Positions 31,617 through 43,632 of a DNA stretch of 64,000 nt are shown in pieces. The notes under the pieces were generated by a model. It saw only the letters and a list, made by a program, of their open reading frames with translations, was not told where the DNA came from and ran no database searches. The stretch's first letter is position 1. Each line of letters opens with the position of its first letter. The stretch comes from Astragalus membranaceus (lineage: Eukaryota > Streptophyta > Magnoliopsida > Fabales > Fabaceae). The position numbers were made by a program, and so were the translations under genes. The DNA is taken from contig CM076854.1 of the NCBI GenBank assembly GCA_039519185.1, positions 154,934,166 to 154,998,165 on the forward strand, in the 5' to 3' direction.

Positions 31617-34600
31617 TGTCGTGACCGTGATCCCGACGTAGACGGCTCAAAAATCAATTATTTTAGGAGTCGCCACCCAATTTATTTAATAGGAAAAATT
31701 GAGAAAAACCTATCTTAACAATTATTTGGTCTGCGTAAACTAGATTGGATTCGGGAGTCGGTTATGCATAGGGAAGGGCGAAAACTAAATTCCACTACAC
31801 CCCTAATACATCTGTCCTAAGACAGTTACCCTAAATTTTGATTGTGCAACATATCAATAAGTTTAGAAAATTTTGTTTACCCAAAAAAATAAATACAGTA
31901 AAAAAGAATTATTTAGAAATAAATAAAACAGGGACCAATTTAAGAAAATTTAATTTTTGACTTGACGGGGAAGCCCCGCTCCTACGTATCCTCGGGTGCA
32001 ATGAGGAACTCAAGAGTCACGTAGTTCTTCCTGAAAAAGTTTGTTGGTTGGTTGATTTTATTTTTTTGAAGGGGTTTAAGATCAAAGCCGTACAGCTAAA
32101 GTCTCTTAAACCGGGATTGACAAGATGTCACATCTCAGCCAATCCCAGTTTATAATTTTTTATGAAAATAGGTGTTAAAAGAAAAAAAATGATTATTTAT
32201 TAGAAAAAAAAATAATTTAGTTTAGCTTGACGGGGAAGCGCCGCTCCTACGTATCTCCGAAGCGGAGAATCAAGGGTCACGCAGTTCTTCCTTGGAAAAT
32301 ATTTGCTTGTTGATTGATTTTTAATTTTTGAAGGAGTTTAAGATCAAAGCCGTACGGCTAAAGTCTCTTAAACCGGGATCGACAAGATGTACATCTCAGC
32401 CGAACCCATTTTTATAATTTTTATAGGTCTTTTTGTAAAAAAGGAAAATTTATTTTGTGAAGAAATATTAAAAAGAAAAAAAACGAAAAGGGGGTGAAAC
32501 AGTAAAATGGGGGTGTAGCTAACCACGGGGGGTTGTATTATTAAAACTGGGGAGGTATGGATAGCAACAGAGGCTGTATCTTTGAAAAGGGGTGCGAATA
32601 GTGAGCCCGACTTGTTTCTGGTTTCTGGACTGCGTTTTTTTTTAGACAAAAAAAAAGAGAAATGGGCTGTGAATGGGGGAGGGTGCGCTAAGTAGAACAA
32701 GGGGTGCGAATAGGTATCTGAATTAATAAAATGTGAAATGACAAAATTGACCTTGAGTTCATACTATAAAAGCCTAGACCTAAAATGGAAACCCTAATTC
32801 CCTCCTCTCCTCTCACACGGCGCCCACACCCCCCCAAATGCTCAAACCCTAAAAAATTTTCTCTCTCTCTCCTAGCGCCGTATCCATCTCCCTCTCTCAG
32901 CTCCATTTTCGTTTTCCTCTCCCTCTCAACCGTTTCACCCTCCCTCTTAACCATGGTAAGCCGAACCACTCTCTCTCAACTCCATTTTCGTTTTTCTCTC
33001 CCTCCCCACTACCAAACTCTCTCTCACGGCGCCGTGTTTCCTCCCCTAGCCATAGATCCGCCGGTTTTTCTCCCATCCCCCCTTACTGTGTCCGATCCAC
33101 TTCTCCTCGCCATGGATCTACCTTCCACAACACCGTTCTAATCTCTCTCTCTTATACCGGTGACCACGAAACTTTCAGGTTACGGTGGTGGTCGTTTGGT
33201 TGTTGGGCGTTTTGGGGTGATTTGGTGGCCGACCGTGGTGGTGTTTTGGGTGGTGGCAACCGTTCGTGGTGGCATTTTTTTTGACGGTGGTCCGCGGTGG
33301 TGACACGGCGGGGTGGGGGCGGACGGCCACCATCTACGGTGGCCGGAGCTAATAGGTATCGTTTTTACTTATTATTATTGTTATTGTTTTTTTTTTTAGT
33401 ATTCATTTTCTTTGGCCTTCTTTCTTTCCTACTTCCTGAACTGTTATGCATCTATTGATTTTGTTGCCCCTTTGTCATTATTTGCTTGTCTTCTAAAATC
33501 TAATTTTCTAACTAACAACTACTTTAAACTAATTGCTACCATTTTTTTTCGGAACAGTTTATCAAACTTATGTTAGGTGTAAATCTTGATTTCATTTTTT
33601 TTGATTTTTTTCATTCCTGAACCTAATTTAAACATAAGGTTAATTTCGTTTTTTTTTTATTATTATTTATGCATACATATGTAGAATAACTGATTCTGAA
33701 TAATGATAATAAATAAATAAAACTAATTTTTGTTCCTAATACTAATACTAATATATTTACAGTAAAACAAAACTGACTACTACTAATAAAGATGAAAAAA
33801 AAAAAAAAACTGACCTGACCAATCTGTTTCCAGAAAAAGAAATCAAAAGCCTTTTGTTGTTACTGAGAAAAATCGATCCACCCACTGCTTCAAGCCTTTC
33901 CAGAATCTTTAGTGGGAATTTTTTGTGTGTAAAATGTTGTTTTTTTTCTCAGTGTTCTCCTCTGCCTTTTCATATTGTGTTGAGTTTGTTTTTATAGCCA
34001 AGTTTGCATAGATAACTCCACTGCATGGTCAATTTTCTGATTTTTGTATTTTCTCCATAATTTCATGTTTTGATGCTTCAACTTTCCCTGCAGAAAGTTT
34101 CTTCACCCAAGCCTCTGTTGCATTCCAAAAATAGACTTGTTTGACTAGCATCTGATTGCCTAAACTTTATTTGTGGTTACTTGTTCAGGGCAGATGTACA
34201 TAGAGAATGAGACCCTCCATTTGAAGCTTTGAAGCCTAGGCCTATTGCTGCAACAATTTGGATTCTTTCTCTTGTCCATATTGCTGCATTTTGTCATGAT
34301 TTGTTTGTCTCTGCAGAGTTGGGTGCTGATGGTGGTGTAGGGCTTCTTGCTAGGAAAGCTTGGTTTCTTGTCTTCTATCCTATGCAAATGCAAAAAAGGA
34401 AAACAAAAAGAATCCTGCCTCTGTGAAGGGAAAGAAGACCACGCCTAGCCCTATTTATCATCATTCATTGTACTAATTTATAACAATTCTATTTGCTTTG
34501 TATTATTTTATTATGTTCCTTGTTAATATGTACCCTCTGCTTGCAACTTTAGTTGCTTGTAATAATAAACCTTCTTGTAAACTTCTTGTAAACTTGACAA

Positions 34601-34927
34601 ACAGCACAACATCACGCTCCTTCCTTATTTCAACTTTTTTGGTTAATAATAATAAATAAATAAAAACTTCAACTACACAATAATACTGACAATAATGATG
34701 ACGCTAATAACATACACGACACGCATGAATGACTACACTTTCGTAGCGACTAAATGCTCGTAACAAAAATAAACACACCGAATTAAAGAAACGAGATATC
34801 GCAAAAACTGTGGCGTAATGAACACGCGTAACAATCAAACATTCGTGAAAAGGGGTTTATTTTATTATATATATTTTTTTTGAAAGAGAAACGACCCATA
34901 GGTATCGGTTAAAATTGGGTGTTCACA
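31617..34927 (-). repeat. Ogre-type 5' LTR (3311 bp)
   Basis: It aligns throughout with 16177-19485. Differences seen by eye are a CT-repeat shortening near 32865, substitutions at about 33075 (C/A) and 33286 (T/G), and A/T homopolymer changes. The summed indels account for the 2-bp length difference. A sense TATA box is at 33990-33996 (minus strand). Confidence 0.93.
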
Positions 34928-34961
34928 CTCTCGGTCCAATTAAGAATCCTATTTAACTTAA

Positions 34962-35272
34962 CACGACACCGACTGCAACTCCAGTGCTAATCCCGGTGAA
35001 CCGTATTATAGGACTTTCTTTCATTCGTGGTTTAATTTATAACCACGTGCATTTTAATTCAACACAACACCGACTGCAAATCCAGTGCTAATCCCGGTGA
35101 ACCGTGTTATGACTCAGTACGACACTGACTGCAAATCCTGTGCTAATCCCGGTGTATCGTACAGTACGACACCGACTGCAAATCTTGTGCTAATCCCAGT
35201 GAACCGTACAACAAAACTTTTAACATAACACCGACTGCAAATCCTGTGCTAATCCCGGTGAACCCCCTTACC
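34962..35272. repeat. 41-bp core repeated five times in LTR
   Basis: The core ACACCGACTGCAAATCCTGT plus GCTAATCCCGGTGAACCGT occurs at about 34962, 35068, 35123, 35165 and 35228 with variable spacers. Confidence 0.85.
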
Positions 35273-35794
35273 AATAGTACTTTCCCTAATGGTATACGGG
35301 CCTAGGTTTAAGGATCATGACTTCCCCGCCTAGTATGTTAAACTCTTGGGTCGTCACGCACACTCGATATTATATATATATATAAATATAAATATCCACC
35401 CGCATTGGGCCAGCTACTATACTTGATATAATTTATATATCTAACTATCACTTGAACATTTAGTTCATTGACATTAAACCGTGAATTGAACATTTAGTTT
35501 CACATAACAAGTGTATCACGTGTTCACTCCCGTATACTATTTTACGGTTTTTCGAATTAAACATAACTTTGCAAAACATTATTAAAACCTTTGAAAACAT
35601 ATTTAAAATCATGGCATTATAAGCCTAATATCATTGGAAAAGGGTTAGGAAAGGATTAGAAGAGGATTGGAATCGAACGGGATCATTTCGGGCAAGTTTG
35701 TAAAATTTTGACAGAACACTGCGCACGGTTCGTGCTCCCATACGCACAAGTCGTGCGCCATGTAAGCCATTTTTGAAAAACACAAACAGAACGA

Positions 35795-35900
35795 GACGCA
35801 TGGTCCATGCGCCTGGGACGCACGGTCCGTGTGCCTGGGACGCACGGTCCGTGCGCCTGGGACGCACGGTCCGTGCACCTGGGACGCACGAGTCGTGCGC
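35795..35900. repeat. 21-bp GC-rich palindromic minisatellite in LTR
   Basis: About five units of GCCTGGGACGCACGGTCCGT(G). Each contains the near palindrome GCACGGTCCGTGC. The related solo LTR at 12600-12715 has only a few such motifs, so the array expanded in this LTR. Confidence 0.85.
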
Positions 35901-36950
35901 TTTTAACAGCACTCTGTTTTTATCCCGTTTCGCGTTTTTCGTCATTCCCATCAATTCCGATACCTATCTCAGTCCAGTCCAAACATAAAAACAGTCCAAA
36001 AACATATTTAAACAACAATGATCATCACCAAATCATCAATCACAAACGTAAACAATTTATCGTTTATGTCAAAATACGTTAATTTTCAAATAACGGTTTT
36101 CAAAACTCAAATTCGACATTTCAAAATACCCAGTCCAAACTTAAACGTGAGTAATACTCACCAATTGTGATGAAAATCACAAATAACCGAGATCACCAAA
36201 ACGGCATTCTCTACTTAACCACACGAACGATCCCCGCATCAACTTCGACGCTCCGACGACGCCCAAATTCGCTTCCAAAGCTTTCCGAAAGCACTATTCA
36301 TCATCTTCAACCTTCAATTTGAACTTCACACATAAAACCCCAAATTTGATTTACAAAACCTAACTCACCCAACTTGATTTCTTCACTCCAAGATGGAACC
36401 CAAACTCTCCAATGAACTTCCCAACACTCCAAAACACTTGAAGGAAGAAGACAACACAAGCCTTCCTCATCTTCTCCCTTAAGGTCGAAAATGGTGGAAA
36501 GAGTGAGAGTGAATGGATGGTGTTATTTTTGGTGTCAAAATGAAGAGGAAGAAATGTTGATCATTTTTCGTGTAGGAGGGATGATGTTTTGATGAACGTA
36601 GGTATCCCTTTTTCTCTTCTTCCATCAAAACCCACTTCTTTTCTTTCTCTTCATTTCCTCTCTTTTCTCGACTCTCGACTCCTGTTGCTCTTCTTTCTTT
36701 TAATTCTCTTTCTTTCTTTTAATTCTCTTCTTTCTTTCATATATACATATATATTATTATTAATAATATTTGGGTAAGTTTCCAAAACTACCCTTTCTTA
36801 AACCTTTTTATTTCTTATAACTCCTATCCAACACCATAATTTCTCCTCAACTTAATTAAATTCCCTAAAACCTCAATTACCCATTAATTAGGAATAATTA
36901 ATTCACCCGGCTTCAAAATAATTTCGATAATTATTTTGGGGGATGTTACA

Positions 36951-37998
36951 TTACACCCCAATTTGGAAGATTTTTGTCCTCAAAAATTCGTCAAGTCTTA
37001 CAATTGATTAATCGAAAATCTACATTCTCAAAAGGACCTTAACTTGCTGGAAAACAATATTGAAATAACGAATTGAGTATAGAAACTCTTCATTCGCCCA
37101 CATAAGCTTGGTACTGAGTTTGAAAACACTTTCGTAACTTTATTCCAATTGGTCTCATTTACACCCCACCCAACTTTGATTAATCTTAATCAAGGTGTTT
37201 AATATGAGGTACTTGATAGAAATACAGGTTGAAAATGAGGTTCACGTATTGGTACTCTCGATAGAGGTAAGAACAAACATTATTTTCTTGAAGGGAGTAA
37301 ACACCTTTTCAACAAATTTCTAAAAATCCTTATCAGTTCTTGTACACATTGAAAAATGTGGCAGAAAAGTCACTGAAATTCTTTGACTCGCTTCCAAATT
37401 TTCGAGGTAAAACTTTTTCAAAAAGATGGAAGGAGGGTTTTCCTAAAAACTTTGGCCTTACACGTATAAATAAGTCGTGAGGACATCAAATAAATTTGAA
37501 AACAATCAAATCACCTCAAAGTTATTTTCAAAACAACTATTAAACTGAAATTAGAGTTCCTTTTCCTCTATTGCAACTTTCCTCACAATATTTTTACCAA
37601 CGACGCACCCAATTCCTTTCTGAATTGGCCAATAGCTTTGAGAGTTTCCCCTCAACCTAAGTACGCCTCCAATGATTTTCCTCAATCATATTTTATTAGC
37701 CTCTTGATTCGTTCCCAAAATTAACTTTAGCATGCGGGTTTTCACAAAATGATTTTCAAAACTACCACACCGCACGCCAATCGTCACTTCGGAAATTTTA
37801 GTCACTTGCAAGCAGATCCATCAATTAATCATTTGATGGGTATTCGCAACGTGAAAAACAGTCAGCAGTCACATCACTTTCATATTCGTATTCATGTTTG
37901 ACTTGTCAAACAGAATCGCATAATACAATCTGATTGTTAACCTTCGCAAGCGAAAGGTTAACACCAAAACCTTGCCACTATAGTGGAAACTTATGTAT
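36951..37998 (-). other. Tekay-like 3' region without recognisable integrase
   Basis: This is where integrase and 3' UTR should be. Translation in the pol frame is full of stops and I find no HHCC or DDE motif. A PPT-like TTGGGGTGTAA (minus strand) adjoins the LTR at 36951. Integrase appears deleted. Confidence 0.6.
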
Positions 37999-39324
37999 CT
38001 ACCCCGTCTTAGAGCTAAAAGACTCTAACAATTCCATTTCATGCCTCATTAACTCTGTCGTGTGAATAGATTTCCTACTCAGCGCATCAGCTACAACATT
38101 GGCTTTTCTTGGATGATACTTCAACTCGAAGTCATAATCCTTCAGAAATTCTACCCATCTTCTTTGCCTGTTATTCAGTTCTTTCTGATCAAATAGATAC
38201 TTTAAGCTTTTGTGATCACTAAAGACTTCGAAACGAGACCCATACAGGTAATGTCTCCAAATCTTCAGTGCATACACAATAGTTGTCAACTCCAAATCAT
38301 GAGTCAGATAATTCTCCTCATGAGACTTCAATTGCCTGGATGCATAAGCTACCACTTGTTGATTCTGCATGAGAACACATCCTGAACATTTCCTAGAAGC
38401 ATTGCTGTAAATTTGGAATCCCAAATACGGATTCGGAAGAATCAGGATTGGAGCAGAAGTCAACCGAGTTTTCAACTCTTGAAAACATTCTTCACAATCA
38501 GCATCCCATGTAAACAGTTGACCCTTTCGAGTTAACCGAGTAAGTGGAAGAACTAACTGTGAGAACCCTTGAATAAATCTCCTATAATAACCAGCCAGAC
38601 CCAAGAAACTTCTGATCTCTATGACCGATGATGGCCGTTCCCAGTTTAACACAGCTTCCACTTTACTGGGATCTACAGCAACTCCCGATTGGGAAATCAC
38701 ATGTCCCAAAATTTTTACCTCAGGCATCCAGAAATCACACTCCGAAGGCTTCGCGTACAACTTCCTTTCTCAGAGTACATTCAGAACAATGCGGAGATGC
38801 TGAACATGCTCTTCAATGGTCTTCGAGTACACTAATATATCATCGATAAAGACAACTACAAATTGATCCAAGTACGTATGGAAGACTCGGTTCATGTAAT
38901 CCATGAATACCGCTAGAGCATTAGTTAGACCGAAGGGCATCACTACAAACTCGTACTGTCCATACTTAGTACGGAAAGCTGTCTTCAGAATATCTAAGGC
39001 TCTAACTTTTATCTGGTGATAACCCGACCTTAGATCAATTTTAGAAAATACCGCAACACCTTGAAGTTTATCAAGTAAATCGTCTATCCTTGGCAATGGA
39101 TACCTATTTTTGATTGTCACTTTGTTGAGTTGTGGATAATCAATGCATAGTCTCATGCTACCATCTTTCTTCTTAACAAGTAATACAGGAGCACCCCAAG
39201 GAGAAGCGCTAGACCGAATAAACTTCTTCGATATCAACTCTTCAAGTTGGGATTTAAATTCCTGTAATTCTAAAGGAGACATTCGATAAGGAGCAATAGA
39301 TATTGATCCTGTGCCAGGAATCAA
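37999..39324 (-). pseudogene. Tekay-like reverse transcriptase and RNase H
   Basis: RT motifs are clear: LCIDYPQLNKVTIKNRYPLP, FSKIDLRSGYHQIK, FVVMPFGLTNA and the catalytic FIDDILVYS. A TGA at 38770 interrupts LNVL*ERKLYAKPS; the same frame goes on through the connection and RNase H (LELTTIVYALKIWRHYL, FEVFSDHKSLKYLF, HPRKANVVADALSRKS). The stop is at a position where relatives have Arg, consistent with CGA to TGA. The first RNase H Asp appears replaced (YSNASRKCSG rather than SDAS). Confidence 0.9.
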
Positions 39325-39345
39325 TTCTATAGAAAACTCTACCTC

Positions 39346-40310
39346 TCAATCTGGAGGTACAGAAGAAACTTCATCCGGAAAAACATCCAGAAATTCATTC
39401 ATAACTAGAACAGATGACAAATCTAAACCAGTTTCAGTGGATGCAGATAACGTAATAACATAAGCTTTCGCACCTTGGAATAATGACTGGCTTGCTGAGG
39501 TGAAAGAGATAACTGCTTCGGAATTTGCCTTTGTCAATTTAACGGATTCAGAGGCGAAACTGATAGTACGATTGGCACAGTCGCTTGTAACATGATTTGC
39601 AGTCATCCAATTCATATCCAGAACGATGTCCATACTTCTCATAGGCAAACAAATAAATTCTACAACGAAATTTCTGCATCCTATGACAAGTAGACAATTT
39701 TGACACAAGGATTGGATCTGGACACGACCCTTAGCAGCGGTTAAAATAGTTATTGGCTTGGATAGCGGAGATAACGCTAGTCCCAACCGATCAACACATA
39801 CTTGTGCTATAAAGCAATGGGTTGCACCCGAACCATATAATATACTGACGGAGTTATTGAAAAGAGATCCCATACCCCTCAGTAAATTGTCAGCAGTTGT
39901 AACTGCCTGAGCATCCAGAGTGTTGACTCGTCCTTGCTTTGGAGCAGCTTGTGACTCCTTCGAACTCTTCCTTGCAGGGCACTCAGCTTGGCACACCTGC
40001 TGAACTTTGAAGAATCAAAGGATTGTACCTGCTTTCCTTGGTTGAAATTATCTTTGGACTTTGGATTCGGAGTTGATGATTCAAAGGCAGCATAATTGGT
40101 GAGAGTATAAGAACTGAGACCCTGAGTCATATACGGACGAAGGCCCATCTTACACATCTGCATCTTCCATTCCTCATTCAGAGCATACTTTACCACTTGG
40201 TAAAACTGAAACAACTACTCAAACTTAGCGGTGTATTCTTCCACCGTCATGTCACCTTTCCTGGGGATGCACCAGTTGGAGATTCCGGTCTTGGTTGAGG
40301 ATTGCGTCTT
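39346..40310 (-). pseudogene. Tekay-like gag end and aspartic protease
   Basis: Near 40210-40310 the minus strand encodes KGDMTVEEYTAKFE followed by a stop, the conserved gag KQGDMTVxEYxxKFxEL segment. A frameshift near 39960-40000 follows in the region where a zinc knuckle should be. The protease has ILYGSGATHCFIA in place of xxDSGATHSFI and ends PPD*EVEF with a TGA that fits CGA to TGA (PPDREVEF). The same frame continues into reverse transcriptase. Confidence 0.8.
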
Positions 40311-40420
40311 GATCATCCTGCCATAATTCCGCTTATGATGCACTAAGTATTGAGTTGATCAGGCTCAATGTCTCTTAGCATCACAAGTATAATTACAACA
40401 AGGACTAACAAGGAATCGAC

Positions 40421-40652
40421 TGTTAAATAGAGACGAAGAATAGAGAGACGATATTGGTCACACAGTTCGGCCAATGTTTGCCTACGTCTGCGACTACAGA
40501 GCAGCTGTAGTTCCGTCTTATTAACTGTATATGTTGTTGTGTAAAGAGTACAAGCACTAATGAGTTTAAATAGACTATACTATATGAAAACCTAACGGGC
40601 CTGGGCCGAATACACATATAAATAAATCTACTATTTACACCACATCTCAACA
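40421..40652 (-). repeat. copia 3' LTR, provisional 232 bp
   Basis: The minus strand starts TGTTGAGATGTGG directly after the PPT and has a TATAGTATAGTCTATTTAAAC promoter-like segment. The end TTTAACA at 40421 is the best TG..CA choice, but the LTR could extend to about 40340. Confidence 0.5.
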
Positions 40653-40664
40653 CTCCCCCTCAAG
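40653..40664 (-). other. copia polypurine tract
   Basis: TTGAGGGGGAG on the minus strand between the RNase H stop and the LTR start. Confidence 0.75.
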
Positions 40665-42504
40665 CTGGAGCGTATAGATTGTAGGCATCCAGCTTGTCAC
40701 ATATGTAAGTTATCCTTGGTCCTCGAAGAGCTTTTGTGAAGATGTCTGCCAATTGATCATTAGAACCAACAAATGAAGTAGGAATGTCGCCGGACACAAT
40801 CTTCTCACGAACAAAGTGACAATCAACTTCAATGTGTTTGGTTCGCTCATGAAAGACTGGATTGGACGCAATATGTAGAGCTGCTTGATTATCACAGATG
40901 AGACTCATAGTGCCTATTTTACAAAAACGCAACTCTTGGAGAAGATGTTTCAGCCACGTGAGCTCCTGAGTGGTAAGCGCCATAGCTCGATATTCTGCCT
41001 CAGCACTGGATCTGGCAACAACATTTTGCTTTTTACTTTTCCATGAAATTAGATTTCCACCAATAAGAACACAATACCCAGATGTGGACATTCTATCAAA
41101 GGGGCAACCAGCCCAATCAGCATCTGTGTAAGCAACAATATTTGAATCACCTCTATCCGTGTAAACAAGACCTTTTCCAGGAGCTCCCTTGATATACCTC
41201 AGAATTCTAACAACGGCATCCCAATGACTGTCACAAGGAGAATTTAGGAATTGACTCACCACATTAACAGCATATGAAATATCTGGCCTCGTCATGGTCA
41301 AGTAATTTAACTTTCCAACTAGCCTCCTATACCTTCCTGGATCTGAAAATGGCTCCCCCTGATCTGGTAGGATCTTGACATTAGGATCCATAGGAGAGTC
41401 AATTGGCTTGCAATCCAGCATTTTGGCTTCTTCTAAAATATCCAAAGCATACTTTCTCTGGGAAATAGCAATCCCTGCCTTAGAATGAGCTACCTCAATG
41501 CCAATAAAGTAACGTAACTTTCCAAGATCTTTGACCTGAAAGTCGTGGACTAGATGTTGTTTAAGTCCTGCAATCCCATCATGATCATTACCTGTAATGA
41601 CAATATCATCGACATAGACAACCAGATAAATACATTTGTGAGAGGAGAACTTATAAAAGACAGAGTGGTCAGCTTCACTCCAAATCATGCCATACTCTTG
41701 AACAACACTACTGAATCTCCCAAACCATGCTCGAGGGGATTGTTTAAGACCATACAAGGCTTTGTGAAGTCGACAGACATACCCACGACACTCCCCCTGA
41801 GCAACAAAACCAGGTGGTTGCTCTAGATAAACTTCTTCTTCTAGATCTCCATGGAGAAACGCATTCTTGATGTCTAGTTGATACAATCGCCAATGTCGCA
41901 TTGCAGCCATAGAAAGGAATAGACGAACAAAATCCATTTTAGCCACCGGTGAGAAAGTATTACTGTAATCAAGGCCAAAAACCTGAGTATAGCCCTTAGC
42001 AACGAGGCGTGCTTTCAGACGATCAATACTCCCGTCTGGACCAACTTTGACAGTATATACCCAACGACACCCAACAATAGATTTACCAGGAGGAGGCGGC
42101 ACAAGAGTCCATGTCTGGTTAGATTCTAAGACTGTCATCTCATCAATCATAGCTTGTCTCCAACCTGAGTGAGAAAGAGCTTCCTGCGTGGACTTAGGAA
42201 TGGTGATGGAAGAAATAGCAGAGACAAATGTATAATGCGAAGGTGATAAGCGGTGATAGCTGAGGAAATTATAAATAGGATGAGGGTTACGGGTGGAACG
42301 TGTACCTTTACGCACTGCAATAGGAGGGTCTTCTGACTCGGGAGGCGGATCCAGAGTAGAAGAGGGAACCGGGGCAGGAGATGAGTCACTAGGATCTTCG
42401 GTAGGAGGTGGGTCAACAGGAGGGAGACGAGCACGGCGTTGATAAGTTTGCAAGGGGGCGGGACTAAAAGGACTAGGAATTTCCGTAGGAGAGGGGTGAT
42501 CTAT
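40660..42504 (-). pseudogene. copia reverse transcriptase and RNase H
   Basis: The long open part (597 residues from 42453) has a Pro/Ser-rich linker, then RT with WVYTVKVGPDGSIDRLKARLVAKGY (copia start), LDIKNAFLHGDLEEEVY, GLKQSPRAWF and catalytic YVDDIVITG. RNase H carries YTDADWAGCP, SSAEAEYRAM, LICDNQAALHIA and HIEVDCHFVREK. It is the best-preserved part of the element. A TAG at 42505 separates it in frame from the integrase end. Confidence 0.9.
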
Positions 42505-43632
42505 CTAGTCAATGATGGGTGGGAGAGGAACTACTGGGACAAGGTTAGGAATAGGTAATACCTGAGAGACAGACTCAGACTCAATGGGAGATGCAAAGAA
42601 TGGAGCATCCTCAAAGAAGGTGACATCAGCAGACATGTATAAGCGATGTGTGGAGGGACAGTAGCATCGATATCCTTTTTTTTGAATAGCCAAGGAAGAC
42701 ACACTTAACTGCACGAGCAGACGATTTATCAACTCCCAGAGTAAGATCATGAATAAAACAAGTGGATCCGAAGACTCGAGGAGAGATACGGAACAAGGGC
42801 TCATCGGGAAACAATATGGAATGAGGAACCCTATTCTGGATAGAAGAGGATGGCATTCTATTAATCAAGTGCCCTGCAGTGAGGACAGCATCCCCCCAAA
42901 ACTTCAAAGGAACATTAGCATGAATAAGTAAGGTGCGTGCTGTTTCAATTATATGACGGTTCTTACGTTCAGCAATCCCATTTTGTTGTGGGGTATGGGG
43001 ACAGGATGATTGATGTATGACGCCATTTTCAACCATAAAAGAATTAAATGATGTAGAAAAATATTCTTTCGCATTATCACTGCGTAAAGTGCGAATAGAA
43101 CAACCAAATTGATTTTTGATTTCCTTAAAGAAATTTTGAAAAACACCAAGAAGTTCAGATCTATCCTTAAGTAGGTAGATCCACGTACATCTAGAAAATT
43201 CATCAATAAAAGTGACAAAATATCTATGTCCTACAACTGAAGTGACTCGACTCGGTCCCCATACATCTGAGTGAAGAACATCAAAAGGAGAACGAGCTTG
43301 AGACTGAGTACTGCTAGGGAAGGAAGAGCGAACATGTTTCCCAAGCTGACAAGACTCACAATCTAATGACTGCAGATGAGACAAATGAGGAACCATAACT
43401 TTGAACTTCTTGAGACTTGGATGACCTAACCGACGATGAAGAAGACTGGGGGACTCTGTAGTAGAAGTGGAGGCAATTGTAGATGAAGGATGGATGGGCT
43501 GGAGGTAGTAAAGTCCATGTGACTCATATCCTGTACCAATCGTCCGCTTCGTACTCCGGTCCTGTATAACAAAATAATCATCATCAAAAGTTACATAATA
43601 TTTTAGGCTTCGAGTCAGACGACTAACTGAAA
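42505..43632 (-). pseudogene. copia integrase
   Basis: GAG-pre-integrase (LLHRRLGHPSLKK, CESCQLGKH) is followed by the core with HSDVWGPS, LRSDNAKEY and TPQQNGIAERKNR, giving the D, D and E residues. A one-base slip in the T run near 42680 separates FLGYS from QKKGYRCYCPSTHRLYMSADVTFFE, a typical integrase C-terminal motif. A 5-bp AATTA repeat near 43625 breaks the link with protease. Confidence 0.87.

Larger units (their letters stand above)
16177..34927 (-). mobile_element. complete Ogre-type (Tat lineage) Ty3/gypsy retrotransposon, 18.75 kb
   Basis: Two near-identical LTRs (3309 and 3311 bp) and a perfect 5-bp TSD (CTCTC, 16172-16176 and 34928-34932) define it. On the minus strand the order is 5' LTR, tRNA-Arg-type PBS, about 830 bp leader, ORF1, gag-protease, a candidate intron, RT-RNase H-second RNase H-integrase, a tandem-repeat-bearing 3' UTR, PPT and 3' LTR. 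The extra ORF before gag, dual RNase H, putative intron between protease and RT and repeat-filled 3' UTR are known hallmarks of Ogre elements. All ORFs are open, so the copy may be autonomous. The LTRs differ by two substitutions seen by eye plus four simple-repeat length changes. Confidence 0.92.
34928..36950 (-). repeat. Tekay-like 3' LTR, proximal part
   Basis: It begins with the second CTCTC copy and ends GGGGGATGTTACA, the reverse complement of the LTR start. It contains five copies of a 41-bp core 'ccgactgcaaatcctgtgctaatcccggtgaacc' between 34962 and 35272 and a GC-rich 21-bp minisatellite at 35795-35900. Confidence 0.85.
15736..40310 (-). mobile_element. Tekay/Del-like Ty3/gypsy element, decayed, split by Ogre-type insertion
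   Basis: On the minus strand: part of gag (from about 40310), protease, reverse transcriptase, RNase H (to 37999), about 1 kb without recognisable integrase, a PPT-like TTGGGGTGTAA, and the 3' LTR from 36950 down to 15736. That LTR is interrupted at 16177-34927 by the Ogre-type element. No 5' LTR is seen; the 5' side is cut by copia DNA at about 40310-40421. The LTR ends (TGTAACATCCC and CGGGGTGTTACA) and the RT sequence are Tekay-like. The five bases outside the LTR (AATTA) do not match those inside (TTACA), as expected for an LTR attached to its element. Confidence 0.8.

Noticed and set aside
15736..36950. Reading the two Tekay-like LTR parts as an LTR pair of one element
   Set aside because: The parts are consecutive pieces of a single LTR separated by an insertion with its own TSD.
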